DNA of 64,000 nt from an uncultured Alphaproteobacteria bacterium (GCA_902602695.1 CACKRO010000003.1:62001-126000), one strand, 5' to 3'. Positions 8,782 to 17,286 are shown, numbered from the stretch's first letter. The notes: generated by a model from the letters alone, not told the origin. Program-made: numbers and translations.

Positions 8782-9843
8782 ATGAGTAAAATAAAAGTTG
8801 GCATTATTGGCGTCGGGGGTATTGCGAAACTGCATGTTCCTGGTTGGCATATGTCAGAACATGCGGAATTAATAGCAGGTTCTGATATAAACAAATCAAT
8901 TCTTGAAAATTGGGGTAATACAAATCAAATAAAAAAATTATATCTTAATCCCTTAGACATGATTAATGATCCAGATATAGATGTGATAGATATTTGTGCA
9001 CCTAATAACTATCATTGTGACTTAGCAATTAAAGCAATGCAAGCAGGCAAAGATGTTTTATGTGAAAAACCCTTAGCTCCTAATGCCTCACAAATAAAAA
9101 AAATGATTGAAGTAAGAGATCAAACGAAGAAAAAATTAATGTGTGCTCAACACTTTAGATTCAGAAAAGATTCTCAATTAATAAAAGATCAATCCACATC
9201 AATTGGTTCGATATATCATGCACGTTCTTGGATGCTTAGAAGAAATTATTTACCAGTCTCACTTGGTTTTTTAAAAAAAGAAAATTCAGGAGGAGGACCG
9301 TGTATTGATATAGGGGTGCATGTTTTAGATTTAACTCTTTGGTTTATGAACAACCCTGAACCACTTTCCGTGACGGGTGTGTCAAAAACAGAATTAGCAA
9401 AGCAGCCAACTTCTTTTAGTTATAATGGAGAGTACGATAAGGAAGCAATGAACGTTGAAGATTTTGCAGCTGCGTTTGTTAGGTTTAAAAATGGTGCAAC
9501 CTTAATGCTTGAAGTATCATGGATGCTTCATCATAAACTACCAGAAGATAAAATAGAAGATATGCAGGTATGGTTATACGGAAGAGAAGCTGGTTTGCAT
9601 TGGCCTAATTGTGAGATTATAAAAAATGATATCAATTCTCAAACTCACATAACTAAAAAAATTGAAGGCAATTTAAAAGACACTATTGAACCTCATGCAA
9701 AAGAATGTATCGAGTTTGCAGAGTTTATTGCAAAGGATAAACCAGTTACTATTCCTGCTGAACACTCTCTACAAGTAATGAAAATCTTAGATGGAATTTA
9801 TAAAAGTCAAGAAGTAGGAAAAGAAATTATTTTAGAAGAATAG
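8782..9843 (+). CDS. Gfo/Idh/MocA family oxidoreductase
   Basis: This 353-residue protein has a textbook nucleotide-binding GVGGIAKLH at residues 8-16, the CEKPLAP catalytic-lysine motif near 95, and GGGPCIDIGVHVLDLTLWF near 170 with the His and Asp that contact substrate. The C-terminal domain carries a long beta-sheet region and ends within an alpha-helical tail. It is the second of two tandem, dissimilar members, which suggests sequential oxidation and reduction of one imported compound. It lies in the same operon as the upstream importer and the downstream EamA transporter. Confidence 0.9.
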   Translation: MSKIKVGIIGVGGIAKLHVPGWHMSEHAELIAGSDINKSILENWGNTNQIKKLYLNPLDMINDPDIDVIDICAPNNYHCDLAIKAMQAGKDVLCEKPLAPNASQIKKMIEVRDQTKKKLMCAQHFRFRKDSQLIKDQSTSIGSIYHARSWMLRRNYLPVSLGFLKKENSGGGPCIDIGVHVLDLTLWFMNNPEPLSVTGVSKTELAKQPTSFSYNGEYDKEAMNVEDFAAAFVRFKNGATLMLEVSWMLHHKLPEDKIEDMQVWLYGREAGLHWPNCEIIKNDINSQTHITKKIEGNLKDTIEPHAKECIEFAEFIAKDKPVTIPAEHSLQVMKILDGIYKSQEVGKEIILEE

Positions 9844-9853
9844 ATTATGATTA

Positions 9854-10753
9854 ATGAAAAATAATTTATTTTTAGCTGTTATTCTATCACTTTCAGGTTT
9901 GTTCTTATTGGATTGTATGGGGATTGCGATAAAGTTTTTACGAAACGAATATCCAGCAGCTCAACTTTCTGTTTTTAGAAATTTATTTGGAATGATCCCA
10001 TGCGTTATTGCTTTATATTTTTCACATGATTGGTATCGAAACGGTAGACAAATAAAAATAAAGCAATGGAAATTAGGATTATTCCGCGGAGTATTTGTAG
10101 CATTGGCTCAATTATGTCTCTATACTTCTTATGCTTATCTCCCTTTTGCTTTAGTGGCGACAATGGAATATACTGGACCCATGATGGTTACCCTTCTTGC
10201 CATTCCAATATTAGGAGAAAAATTTGGTTGGTACAAAATGAGTGCAGTAATTTCTGGTTTTGTAGGTATTGTTTTAATTATGCAACCTTGGTCATCTGAT
10301 TTTAATTATATGTTATTACTCCCCATACTTGCTGCATTTGGTTATTCGTTAGCAAGAACAACATCACTAAGCTTTGAAGACAGTGTTCCATCACCACTTA
10401 TTAATTTATATGGTCAGACTGGAACAATAGTAGTTGCATGTTTGCTAGTATTAATTTTTGGTATGTGGGAAAATTTTAAAAGTATAAATGATTTCTTAGT
10501 AGTTTGTGTAATGGGAATAGCGGGAGGATCAGGAACTTTATTATTAATTTATGGTGCAAGAAGAGCAGAACTGAGTAAAATTATGCCATTTGATTATATA
10601 GAAATATTTTTTGCCCTTATTTTAGGTTGGGTATTTTTTGCAGAATGGCCAGTAGACCAGCTATTTCCAGGAGCTTTTTTCATAGTTCTAGGAGGATTAA
10701 TCATTTATCTTCAACAAAGAAAAAATAATTTTCAACGATTAAGGAAAGTATAA
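9854..10753 (+). CDS. EamA/DMT superfamily inner-membrane transporter
   Basis: This 299-residue hydrophobic protein has about ten transmembrane helices arranged as two EamA repeats. The first repeat begins near LDCMGIAIKFLRNEYPAAQLSVFRNL and ends in the PILGEKFGWYK turn; the second ends in FFAEWP and a positively charged tail. The family exports or exchanges metabolites, amino acids and nucleotide sugars. Placed between sugar oxidoreductases and an aldose epimerase, it may export a by-product or import a related small molecule; this is inference. The next gene's start overlaps its stop by one base. Confidence 0.85.
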   Translation: MKNNLFLAVILSLSGLFLLDCMGIAIKFLRNEYPAAQLSVFRNLFGMIPCVIALYFSHDWYRNGRQIKIKQWKLGLFRGVFVALAQLCLYTSYAYLPFALVATMEYTGPMMVTLLAIPILGEKFGWYKMSAVISGFVGIVLIMQPWSSDFNYMLLLPILAAFGYSLARTTSLSFEDSVPSPLINLYGQTGTIVVACLLVLIFGMWENFKSINDFLVVCVMGIAGGSGTLLLIYGARRAELSKIMPFDYIEIFFALILGWVFFAEWPVDQLFPGAFFIVLGGLIIYLQQRKNNFQRLRKV

Positions 10754-11805
10754 TGAAATATAATATTACTAAACTTCAAAACGAAAAAGGTTTGGATATT
10801 GATATAATCAAAATTACTAACTCAAATAATTATAGTTTTAGTTTTTATACGTATGGTGGTTACATGAATGAAGTTTGTATTCCAACTTCTTCGAATGTTT
10901 CTCAAACTGAGGATGTATTATTAGGTTATGGTAATTTAGATGATTGCCTAGAAGCTCATGGATATTTCAATTCAATTATTGGAAGAGTTTGTAATAGAAT
11001 AGGACAAAGTAAATTTACTCTTAATGGGGAGGATTATTATTTATATCCTAATACCGAGCCTGATCATCTTCATGGCGGAAAGGAAGGTTTTAATAAAAAG
11101 ATTTGGAAAATAGCTGATATTAATAAAACAAGTGTCAGCATAAAAGTAGAGCTAACTTATTACTCTAAACATTTAGAAGAAAATTATCCAGGAAACTTAA
11201 ATTGTAAAACTATTTATGAGCTTAATAACAATAACGAAATTCTAATTTCATTTAATGCTACCGCAGATCAAGATACCATTGTTAATATGACTAATCATAA
11301 CTATTGGAATTTCCATGGGCATAAAGATAATTACAAAAATATTACTAATCATGTTGTCAGAATATCATCTAATCAAATTTGTGAAACTGATGAGGGATCA
11401 ATTCCTACTGGTAAATTATTCGATGTAGTTAATACAAAATATGATCTTAATAATTCATTTGAAATAAATAATTCTTTTTTAGAAGGCGGGGGTATTGATC
11501 ACAATTATGTTCTCAAAGATCATTCTATCGATCAATCTATAGCTTCCATCTACAGTAACATTACTGGTATGGGAGTTGAATACTCGACTGATCAACCTGG
11601 TATACAATTTTATACTGGTAACATGATGAAGGAGTCATACAACGGGAAACATAATAGAAATTATGGTTTACAATATGGAATGTGTTTAGAGACACAAATC
11701 TTCCCCGATGCTATTAATCAACCAAATTTTCCATCAACTATTTTAAAAGTAGGCGAAACATATAATTCAAATACAAAAATAAAATTAAGAAATGATTTTA
11801 AATAA
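10753..11805 (+). CDS. Aldose 1-epimerase (mutarotase) family protein, GalM-like
   Basis: This 350-residue protein interconverts alpha and beta anomers of a hexose. It shows the family landmarks: NRIGQSKFTLNG (about residues 81-92), the substrate histidine in HLHGG (about 105-109), the catalytic histidine in NHNYWNFHG (about 181-189), and the catalytic glutamate in CLETQIFPDA. These match GalM in spacing and length. It starts on the last base of the EamA stop and precedes the ComDE-like genes by 46 bases. GalM-fold proteins include sulfoquinovose mutarotase (YihR), which matters given the next genes, but the sequence alone does not separate the two. Confidence 0.88.
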   Translation: MKYNITKLQNEKGLDIDIIKITNSNNYSFSFYTYGGYMNEVCIPTSSNVSQTEDVLLGYGNLDDCLEAHGYFNSIIGRVCNRIGQSKFTLNGEDYYLYPNTEPDHLHGGKEGFNKKIWKIADINKTSVSIKVELTYYSKHLEENYPGNLNCKTIYELNNNNEILISFNATADQDTIVNMTNHNYWNFHGHKDNYKNITNHVVRISSNQICETDEGSIPTGKLFDVVNTKYDLNNSFEINNSFLEGGGIDHNYVLKDHSIDQSIASIYSNITGMGVEYSTDQPGIQFYTGNMMKESYNGKHNRNYGLQYGMCLETQIFPDAINQPNFPSTILKVGETYNSNTKIKLRNDFK

Positions 11806-11851
11806 ATTAATTTATTGTTATATAATTTTATATCTATAGACATCCACATAA

Positions 11852-12352
11852 ATGAAAATCAGTAAAAAAATCATCGATAATTTAAAAAAAGGTGGAGTTG
11901 ATTTTTATTTAAGTGTTCCATGTAAGTTGTTAGCTAACATGATTGATATTCTTGAAAATGATAAAGATATTTATTATTCGGCTGTACCACGTGAGGAAGA
12001 AGGTATGGGTATTTGTGCTGGAGCTTATTTAGGAAATAAATTCCCGTGTATAATGATGCAGAATACAGGAATAGGAAATTCAGTGAATGCAATTGTTTCT
12101 TTATTACAATTATATCAAATACCTGTTGTTTTTCTAATAAGTTATAGAGGTACACCAGGTGAGCCAGTAGGAGCACAAGGTGGAATGGCTAAAATAACTG
12201 AAGATATTTTACAAACTTTAAGAATACCTATGCTGCATTGCTCTTCCGAAAAAGATTTAGACAAAATTTCAACATTTAGCAAACACGCAAAAGTTGTGGA
12301 GTCACCAGTTGCGATATTATGTGATTTTAATTTAATGAAAGATGATACATGA
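11852..12352 (+). CDS. comD: Sulfopyruvate decarboxylase-like alpha subunit (ComD-type, TPP enzyme Pyr domain)
   Basis: This 166-residue thiamine-diphosphate enzyme subunit corresponds to the N-terminal pyrimidine-binding domain. The cofactor-activating glutamate sits in PREEEGMGICAGAYLG (about residues 46-61), followed by MQNTGIGNSVNA (about 69-80). These blocks and the SVPC segment near 21-24 match methanogen ComD, the small subunit of sulfopyruvate decarboxylase, better than single-chain phosphonopyruvate decarboxylases, which are about 380 residues. The partner domain is the next gene, overlapping by four bases (ATGA), so an equimolar complex is likely. The reaction would be sulfopyruvate to sulfoacetaldehyde plus CO2. 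A related 2-oxo acid remains possible. Confidence 0.75.
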   Translation: MKISKKIIDNLKKGGVDFYLSVPCKLLANMIDILENDKDIYYSAVPREEEGMGICAGAYLGNKFPCIMMQNTGIGNSVNAIVSLLQLYQIPVVFLISYRGTPGEPVGAQGGMAKITEDILQTLRIPMLHCSSEKDLDKISTFSKHAKVVESPVAILCDFNLMKDDT

Positions 12353-12918
12353 ACCGTTTTGACTTATTAAATAAGATACAAAATATTCTTAAAGATAATT
12401 TAGTTATTTGTAATATAGGTCTTCCATCTCAAGAATTATATAAAATTAATGACCAACCAAATTTTTTTTATATGTTAGGAAGCATGGGCTTATCTTCTTC
12501 TATTGGTTTAGGTTTAGCACTATCTCAAAATAAACATGTCATTAGTATAGATGGTGATGGATCAGTTTTAATGAATATGAACACCTTAGCAACAATAGGC
12601 AATAGAGCACCTTCAAACTATACTTTATTGATAATTGATAATGGCTCCTATGGTTCAACAGGAGATCAACGAACATTTACTGATGAAAATACTTCCTTAA
12701 AGGACGTTGCAATAGGATCAGGCTGCAAAAAAGTGATTGAATGCTCTGGTGAGGAAACAGTGAATGAATTGTCCAAAGCTATTGATGATAAAGATAATTC
12801 TTATGTAATAATTTCAAAGATCAATCCTGGGAATGTTAAAATTGATCCTATTCCACTCAATCCTATAACTATAAGAGATAGGTTTCGAAAGTTTATTGGT
12901 ATAGTTAAATACCTTTAA
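12349..12918 (+). CDS. comE: Sulfopyruvate decarboxylase-like beta subunit (ComE-type, TPP-binding domain)
   Basis: This 189-residue subunit carries the diphosphate- and Mg-binding motif of TPP enzymes: DGDGS (residues 68-72) through DN (97-98). A conserved MLGSMGLSSSIGLGLALS block (about 42-59) and DNGSYGSTGDQ (about 97-107) follow ComE closely. Together with the preceding Pyr-domain subunit it makes a complete active site. The bacterial setting is notable, because ComDE is best known from coenzyme M biosynthesis in methanogens and from sulfolactate or DHPS breakdown in marine bacteria. The neighbouring kinase and 2-hydroxyacid dehydrogenase fit the catabolic reading. Confidence 0.75.
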   Translation: MNRFDLLNKIQNILKDNLVICNIGLPSQELYKINDQPNFFYMLGSMGLSSSIGLGLALSQNKHVISIDGDGSVLMNMNTLATIGNRAPSNYTLLIIDNGSYGSTGDQRTFTDENTSLKDVAIGSGCKKVIECSGEETVNELSKAIDDKDNSYVIISKINPGNVKIDPIPLNPITIRDRFRKFIGIVKYL

Positions 12919-12928
12919 TAAATATTTT

Positions 12929-13837
12929 ATGATCATTTGTGCAGGATCAATATTTACAGATTACATAAGTAGGATAGATAAGTTTCCAAAAAAACCAATT
13001 AAAGTTTTATCTAGAGGTATTGATAAAAGATTAGGTGGGTCAGCAGCGGTATCGGCATTTACTGCAAAAATATTGGGGTCTGAATCAAAATTTATTGGAA
13101 AATTTGGAGATGATGATTCTTCAATCTTTTTAAAAAATGAGTTAAAAAAATTTTCTATTAATATTAGTAAATCAATTTTCATAAAAAAATGTCAGTCTTC
13201 ACAAAGCTTTGTAATTGAAGATACAAAAGGTGAAAGATTACTAGCAGCTTACAATGATCCAAAGCTACTTAATTATAAGAAAATACCGAAATTAAATTTT
13301 AGAAAACAAGATATTTACTCAATAGATATGAGATGGATAGATATGGCCTTTAATATTGCTATTAATACTAATAAAAAAAAAATTAAATGTGTTGCAGATT
13401 TAGATAATTTTAAAAATTCAAATAAAATTTCTCAAATTGTTAACAAAGCTTCTCACCCTATATTTTCTGAAGAGGGTTTGAAAATTTATAAAAAAAATAT
13501 CAATATGCAAAAAGCTCTTTTTCAAATATTCAATGAAACAAATAAATTTGTTGCAGTTACTATGGGATCAAAAGGTGTTTATTGGGTTGAAAATAATTCA
13601 TTATATCATTGTAAAGTTCCAAAGGTGAAAACAATTGAAACAAATTGTGCAGGAGATGTTTTTCATGGCGCTTTTGCAACAGCTCTATCATTAAATAAAT
13701 CAAATTCTCAAAGTATTCAAATAGCAGCAGCAACGGCAACATTAAAATGCATGAAAAAGGGAGGAATATACTCAATTCCAAAAAAAAATATGGTAAATAA
13801 ATTTTTAAAAAAATTAAAGATAAAAAAAATTAAATGA
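12929..13837 (+). CDS. PfkB-family carbohydrate kinase, sulfofructose-kinase (YihV)-like
   Basis: This is a 302-residue ribokinase-fold sugar kinase. It has an N-terminal GG in RLGGSAA (34-40), SSQS followed by DTKGER (90-103), and a catalytic Asp243 in NCAGDVFHGAF (239-249). The canonical GAGD is CAGD here. The blocks SSQS/DTKGER, D-x-R-W at 133-136, FSEEGL at 179-184, DVFHGA, and LKC...GG...IP near the C-terminus match what I recall of E. coli YihV. Lys25 and Arg135 align with residues I recall as sulfonate contacts in YihV. A third contact, an Asn, aligns here with Ala, with Asn two positions later near 109. This makes sulfofructose a candidate substrate. A non-sulfonated ketohexose cannot be excluded. 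Confidence 0.85.
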   Translation: MIICAGSIFTDYISRIDKFPKKPIKVLSRGIDKRLGGSAAVSAFTAKILGSESKFIGKFGDDDSSIFLKNELKKFSINISKSIFIKKCQSSQSFVIEDTKGERLLAAYNDPKLLNYKKIPKLNFRKQDIYSIDMRWIDMAFNIAINTNKKKIKCVADLDNFKNSNKISQIVNKASHPIFSEEGLKIYKKNINMQKALFQIFNETNKFVAVTMGSKGVYWVENNSLYHCKVPKVKTIETNCAGDVFHGAFATALSLNKSNSQSIQIAAATATLKCMKKGGIYSIPKKNMVNKFLKKLKIKKIK

Positions 13838-14769
13838 TAAATATTCTAATTACTGAATTTTTAGATGAACAAGTTTTAAATAATTTAAATAAAGATTTTA
13901 ATGTAACTTATAATGATGAAATTTGGCAAAATAGAGATTACTTAGAAAAAGAAATACATAATTTTGATGGAATAATTGTAAGAAATCAAACAAATCTGGA
14001 TGAGAGTATTTTAGAAAAAGCAGTAAATTTAAAATATATTGGAAGACTAGGAGTTGGTCTTGATAACATAGACACTGATTACTGTAATAAAAATAATATT
14101 TTTGTTCAACCCGCAACAGGTATGAATGCAGATTCTGTTGCTGAATATGTGATTAATTCTTCTCTAATATTATTGAAAAAAACTTTAATTGTAAGTGATC
14201 AGACTAGAAAAGGAAATTGGCCAAGGAATTCTATTGTAACAAATGAGCTGAAAGGGAAGACATTAGGTTTAATAGGTTTTGGTTACATTGCAAAAAAAGT
14301 TTTTAAACTAGCTAACTCATTTGATATTTCAATTATTACGTACGATCCATTTATTTCTTTTGAACAAATAGAGAGTTTCAATATAAAAAAAGTATCTTTC
14401 AATGAGATTTTGAAGTTATCAGATATTATTTCAATACACGTGCCTTTAAGTGAAGAAACTAGATATATGTTTAATAACCAAGTTTTCTCCAAAATGAAAA
14501 AAAAACCTATTATTATCAACTCTTCAAGAGGTGGAATAATTAATGAAAGAGATTTACTATATGCTTACACAAACAATATTATTTCTGGTTTTGCTTTAGA
14601 TGTATTTGAGAATGAACCTATTGATGAAGAATTCTATAAAAATATCACAAAAAATATGAATTGTATCTTAACTCCACATACAGCTGGAGTAACTGAAGAG
14701 TCAAATACTAGAGTAAGTGATTTTATAATTGATACAACAAATAAATTTTTTCAAAGCTTTAAAGATTAA
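13834..14769 (+). CDS. D-isomer-specific 2-hydroxyacid dehydrogenase, candidate sulfolactate dehydrogenase (SlcC-like)
   Basis: This 311-residue NAD-dependent dehydrogenase belongs to the SerA/formate-dehydrogenase-like family. The nucleotide-binding GLIGFGYIA lies at 145-153. The catalytic triad is complete: Arg232 in SSRGG, Glu261 in ENEP, and His282 in PHTAG. It overlaps the kinase gene by four bases (ATGA). (S)-sulfolactate dehydrogenase SlcC belongs to this family and acts one step before sulfopyruvate decarboxylase, so adjacency to ComDE suggests sulfolactate to sulfopyruvate. From sequence alone, phosphoglycerate, hydroxypyruvate or another 2-hydroxy acid is equally allowed. Its 3' end overlaps the convergent minus-strand gene by 11 bases. 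Confidence 0.87.
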   Translation: MINILITEFLDEQVLNNLNKDFNVTYNDEIWQNRDYLEKEIHNFDGIIVRNQTNLDESILEKAVNLKYIGRLGVGLDNIDTDYCNKNNIFVQPATGMNADSVAEYVINSSLILLKKTLIVSDQTRKGNWPRNSIVTNELKGKTLGLIGFGYIAKKVFKLANSFDISIITYDPFISFEQIESFNIKKVSFNEILKLSDIISIHVPLSEETRYMFNNQVFSKMKKKPIIINSSRGGIINERDLLYAYTNNIISGFALDVFENEPIDEEFYKNITKNMNCILTPHTAGVTEESNTRVSDFIIDTTNKFFQSFKD

Positions 14770-15850
14770 ATTCACTCATTTTAACTACTCTTCCTTCTTT
14801 TGCTGATATCTCAGCTGCTTGGCCCATAGCAACAGAATACAGACCATCTTTAATTGAAACTTCCGCAGGTAGTTTATTATTTATACTATTTATAAAACCT
14901 AAATGTTCATAATATGTTGATCCATGGTGGTGACCAGCATCAAATATTTTTTTATCTACTGTAATATTTTCAAGAATAGGATTATTTTGATCTCTCATAC
15001 CAATTCTTAAAGTAGAAGAGTTTTTACCAGATCTATTAGATGGCACTCCAGTCTCTATTTTACCTAAGTTTCCAACAGCACAAAATTCTTCTTGTAAATC
15101 TGTATTTTCAGCAAACATACATAAATCTAAAGTACTCCTTACACCATTTTTAAAATCAACAATTACAAATGCATTATCAATAATATCTGGAACTTCATTA
15201 TTATATCTCTCTTCTAAATGATTTACATCCTGTCCAGCACTTGCAAATATTTTAGTTGGTTCACTTTGAATGATAAGTCTCATTAAATCAAAAAAATGAC
15301 AACATTTTTCAACAAGCGTTCCACCAGTATTTCGGGAAAATCTATTCCAATCTCTTACTTTTTCTAAAAAAGGCTGACGATGCTCTTTTATAGTTAGCAT
15401 TTTCAGATCTCCAATTTTCTTCATATGTATATATTCTGTCATTTTACTTACAGGCAGCATATATCTGTACTCCATAGCTATCCAAATTGTACTCTTATAA
15501 TTTTTAGTAATTTTTTGTAGTTCAAAACAGTCATCAACATTTGTACACATTGGTTTTTCTATTAGGAGATGTTTATTTGCTACTAAAATTTTTTTAACTA
15601 CATCTATATGTGTAAAGTTTGGTGTAGAAATAACATAAGCATCCACACTATCATCTTGAATCAAACTATCTATATTATTAAAACACTTAATACTTTTATT
15701 ATTTGCTAATTCATAACTTGCTTTTATTGAATCCTCAAATGTATCACACAAAGCAACAACTTCTGCATTATCAATGATTTCAATGTTCCTAATATGCTCT
15801 CTACCCATTGCCCCGGTACCAATTATTGCATATTTAATCTTTTGATTCAT
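14759..15850 (-). CDS. Gfo/Idh/MocA family oxidoreductase
   Basis: This 363-residue protein has the nucleotide-binding GTGAMGREH at 11-19 and the IEKPM catalytic-lysine motif near 97. Its substrate loop is GGTLVEKCCHFFD near 176-188; the EKCCHFFD form marks the inositol-2-dehydrogenase/IolG-like subgroup in my experience of the family. It is second in a two-gene minus-strand operon, starting within the stop of the FucI-like gene (ATGA overlap), so the two probably act on one substrate. It converges with the 2-hydroxyacid dehydrogenase. Confidence 0.9.
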   Translation of the reverse strand: MNQKIKYAIIGTGAMGREHIRNIEIIDNAEVVALCDTFEDSIKASYELANNKSIKCFNNIDSLIQDDSVDAYVISTPNFTHIDVVKKILVANKHLLIEKPMCTNVDDCFELQKITKNYKSTIWIAMEYRYMLPVSKMTEYIHMKKIGDLKMLTIKEHRQPFLEKVRDWNRFSRNTGGTLVEKCCHFFDLMRLIIQSEPTKIFASAGQDVNHLEERYNNEVPDIIDNAFVIVDFKNGVRSTLDLCMFAENTDLQEEFCAVGNLGKIETGVPSNRSGKNSSTLRIGMRDQNNPILENITVDKKIFDAGHHHGSTYYEHLGFINSINNKLPAEVSIKDGLYSVAMGQAAEISAKEGRVVKMSEFNL

Positions 15851-17220
15851 AAAGTGTATACCGGTATTTTTAATTGATTACCTAATGATAATAGATCTTC
15901 GTATATATCTCCATAAGTAAATGCAATATGATGTTCCATTCCACTAAGCAAAAATTCTTCAATCATTCTTGTAGTAGATTTACCAAATGAAACAACACCA
16001 GATGTTCCAGAAAAAGAATTTTTCTCATCCAAAACTTTTCCTTTTAAAATAAAAAATTTTAGCTTGTTATGGGATTTTGAAACTCTAAATATTGTTATCC
16101 TTCCTTTTTTAAATGCAAAATCAAACAACAGTGGTTTTTTTCTATTAGAATGAAGAATGGCTTTAGACTTTTTTTTATTTGACATACTAATTGGTGCAAG
16201 CCCACAATGCCAAAACACAACATTATTTTTTTTATAATCTAAATCCACAATATCAACTAATAATGATGGTTTATTGTTAATTTGGTTAAGAATTCTACAA
16301 CTAATACTCCCTAATACATCAGCTTCACATGCTGAGCTAATTTTTTTTTCATTAAGCATAGCCATAGGACCACAAGCAGCACATCCAAATTTAGTAAACA
16401 TTTCTGGCCAACATCTTATTGCAAAAGAATCAATATCTTTATCCTTCTTTATATTTTGTAAACCATGAAAAATTGAAAGACTTTTATTTAATTCAACTGA
16501 GTTTAGTTTCTCTAAACCTGAGGTATAATTATTTATGTTATTTTTTGTGTGATTTATCTCTTCCCTTGATATTTGTTTTGATTCTGCAAATAATTTATCT
16601 AGACTTATTTTTTTAATATTTGTTTTAAGTCTATTTTTTATTTCTAACTCATTATAATCACACGTGTAAAAACCATTTGGTCTTTCCCCCACTAATCCTA
16701 AATTTAACTTTTCAATTTTTGGAATAATATTTTTTTTATTTTTAGTGATTACTTTTTTTAAATAATTTAAATTGCCAATGCTTTCACGATCTACGAAATC
16801 TTTTATTTTTTCTTTAATAGTTCTAGAGTTGTTGTTAAATATTACAAATTCACCTTTTTTATTATTTTTACCTAAAGCATGTAATGCTAAATTTACTCCA
16901 CAAATAGAATTTAATCTTAATCTTTTTCCGCTTCTTGGTTCTTTTATTGAAATAAAAAGTATTGGTTTATTAAATTCTAAGGCAAATTTTAGAATAAATT
17001 CAGCGTCTGTAAATGTAGATTGAATAACTATATATTTTTCACATTCTTTATTCTTAAAAAACTTAATTGCTTTATCTGCATCATTTTGTGATAAAATTAA
17101 TTTCTCAAATTCATAAATTTTGTAATCAAGTTTTGTAAGTACCTTAGATATAATGTTAATTTTTTGTTTAGCATACTTAATATCAAAAGTATCTCTTCCT
17201 AAACTTAAATAACCAATCAT
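15847..17220 (-). CDS. L-fucose/L-arabinose isomerase-like protein
   Basis: This 457-residue protein resembles the FucI/AraA-like superfamily of metal-dependent aldose-ketose isomerases. Candidate Mn-binding and catalytic residues are Glu273 in RCWPE, Glu299 in CEADVLG and His338 in FWHCG, with another His pair in GMEHHIA near 442. The block RCWPEMFTKFGCAACGPMAML is typical of the family. The N-terminal substrate domain is divergent and lysine-rich. Members of this superfamily, as I recall, include sulfoquinovose isomerases of transaldolase-type sulfoglycolysis, so it could supply the isomerase step next to the YihV-like kinase. Fucose or another sugar is also possible. It is divergent from the alpha/beta hydrolase. 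Confidence 0.75.
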   Translation of the reverse strand: MIGYLSLGRDTFDIKYAKQKINIISKVLTKLDYKIYEFEKLILSQNDADKAIKFFKNKECEKYIVIQSTFTDAEFILKFALEFNKPILFISIKEPRSGKRLRLNSICGVNLALHALGKNNKKGEFVIFNNNSRTIKEKIKDFVDRESIGNLNYLKKVITKNKKNIIPKIEKLNLGLVGERPNGFYTCDYNELEIKNRLKTNIKKISLDKLFAESKQISREEINHTKNNINNYTSGLEKLNSVELNKSLSIFHGLQNIKKDKDIDSFAIRCWPEMFTKFGCAACGPMAMLNEKKISSACEADVLGSISCRILNQINNKPSLLVDIVDLDYKKNNVVFWHCGLAPISMSNKKKSKAILHSNRKKPLLFDFAFKKGRITIFRVSKSHNKLKFFILKGKVLDEKNSFSGTSGVVSFGKSTTRMIEEFLLSGMEHHIAFTYGDIYEDLLSLGNQLKIPVYTL

Positions 17221-17286
17221 TTATTCTTCAATTTAATTATATTTTGAAATAGTAGTTTAATTTATTATTATTTAAAGGATTTTAAT

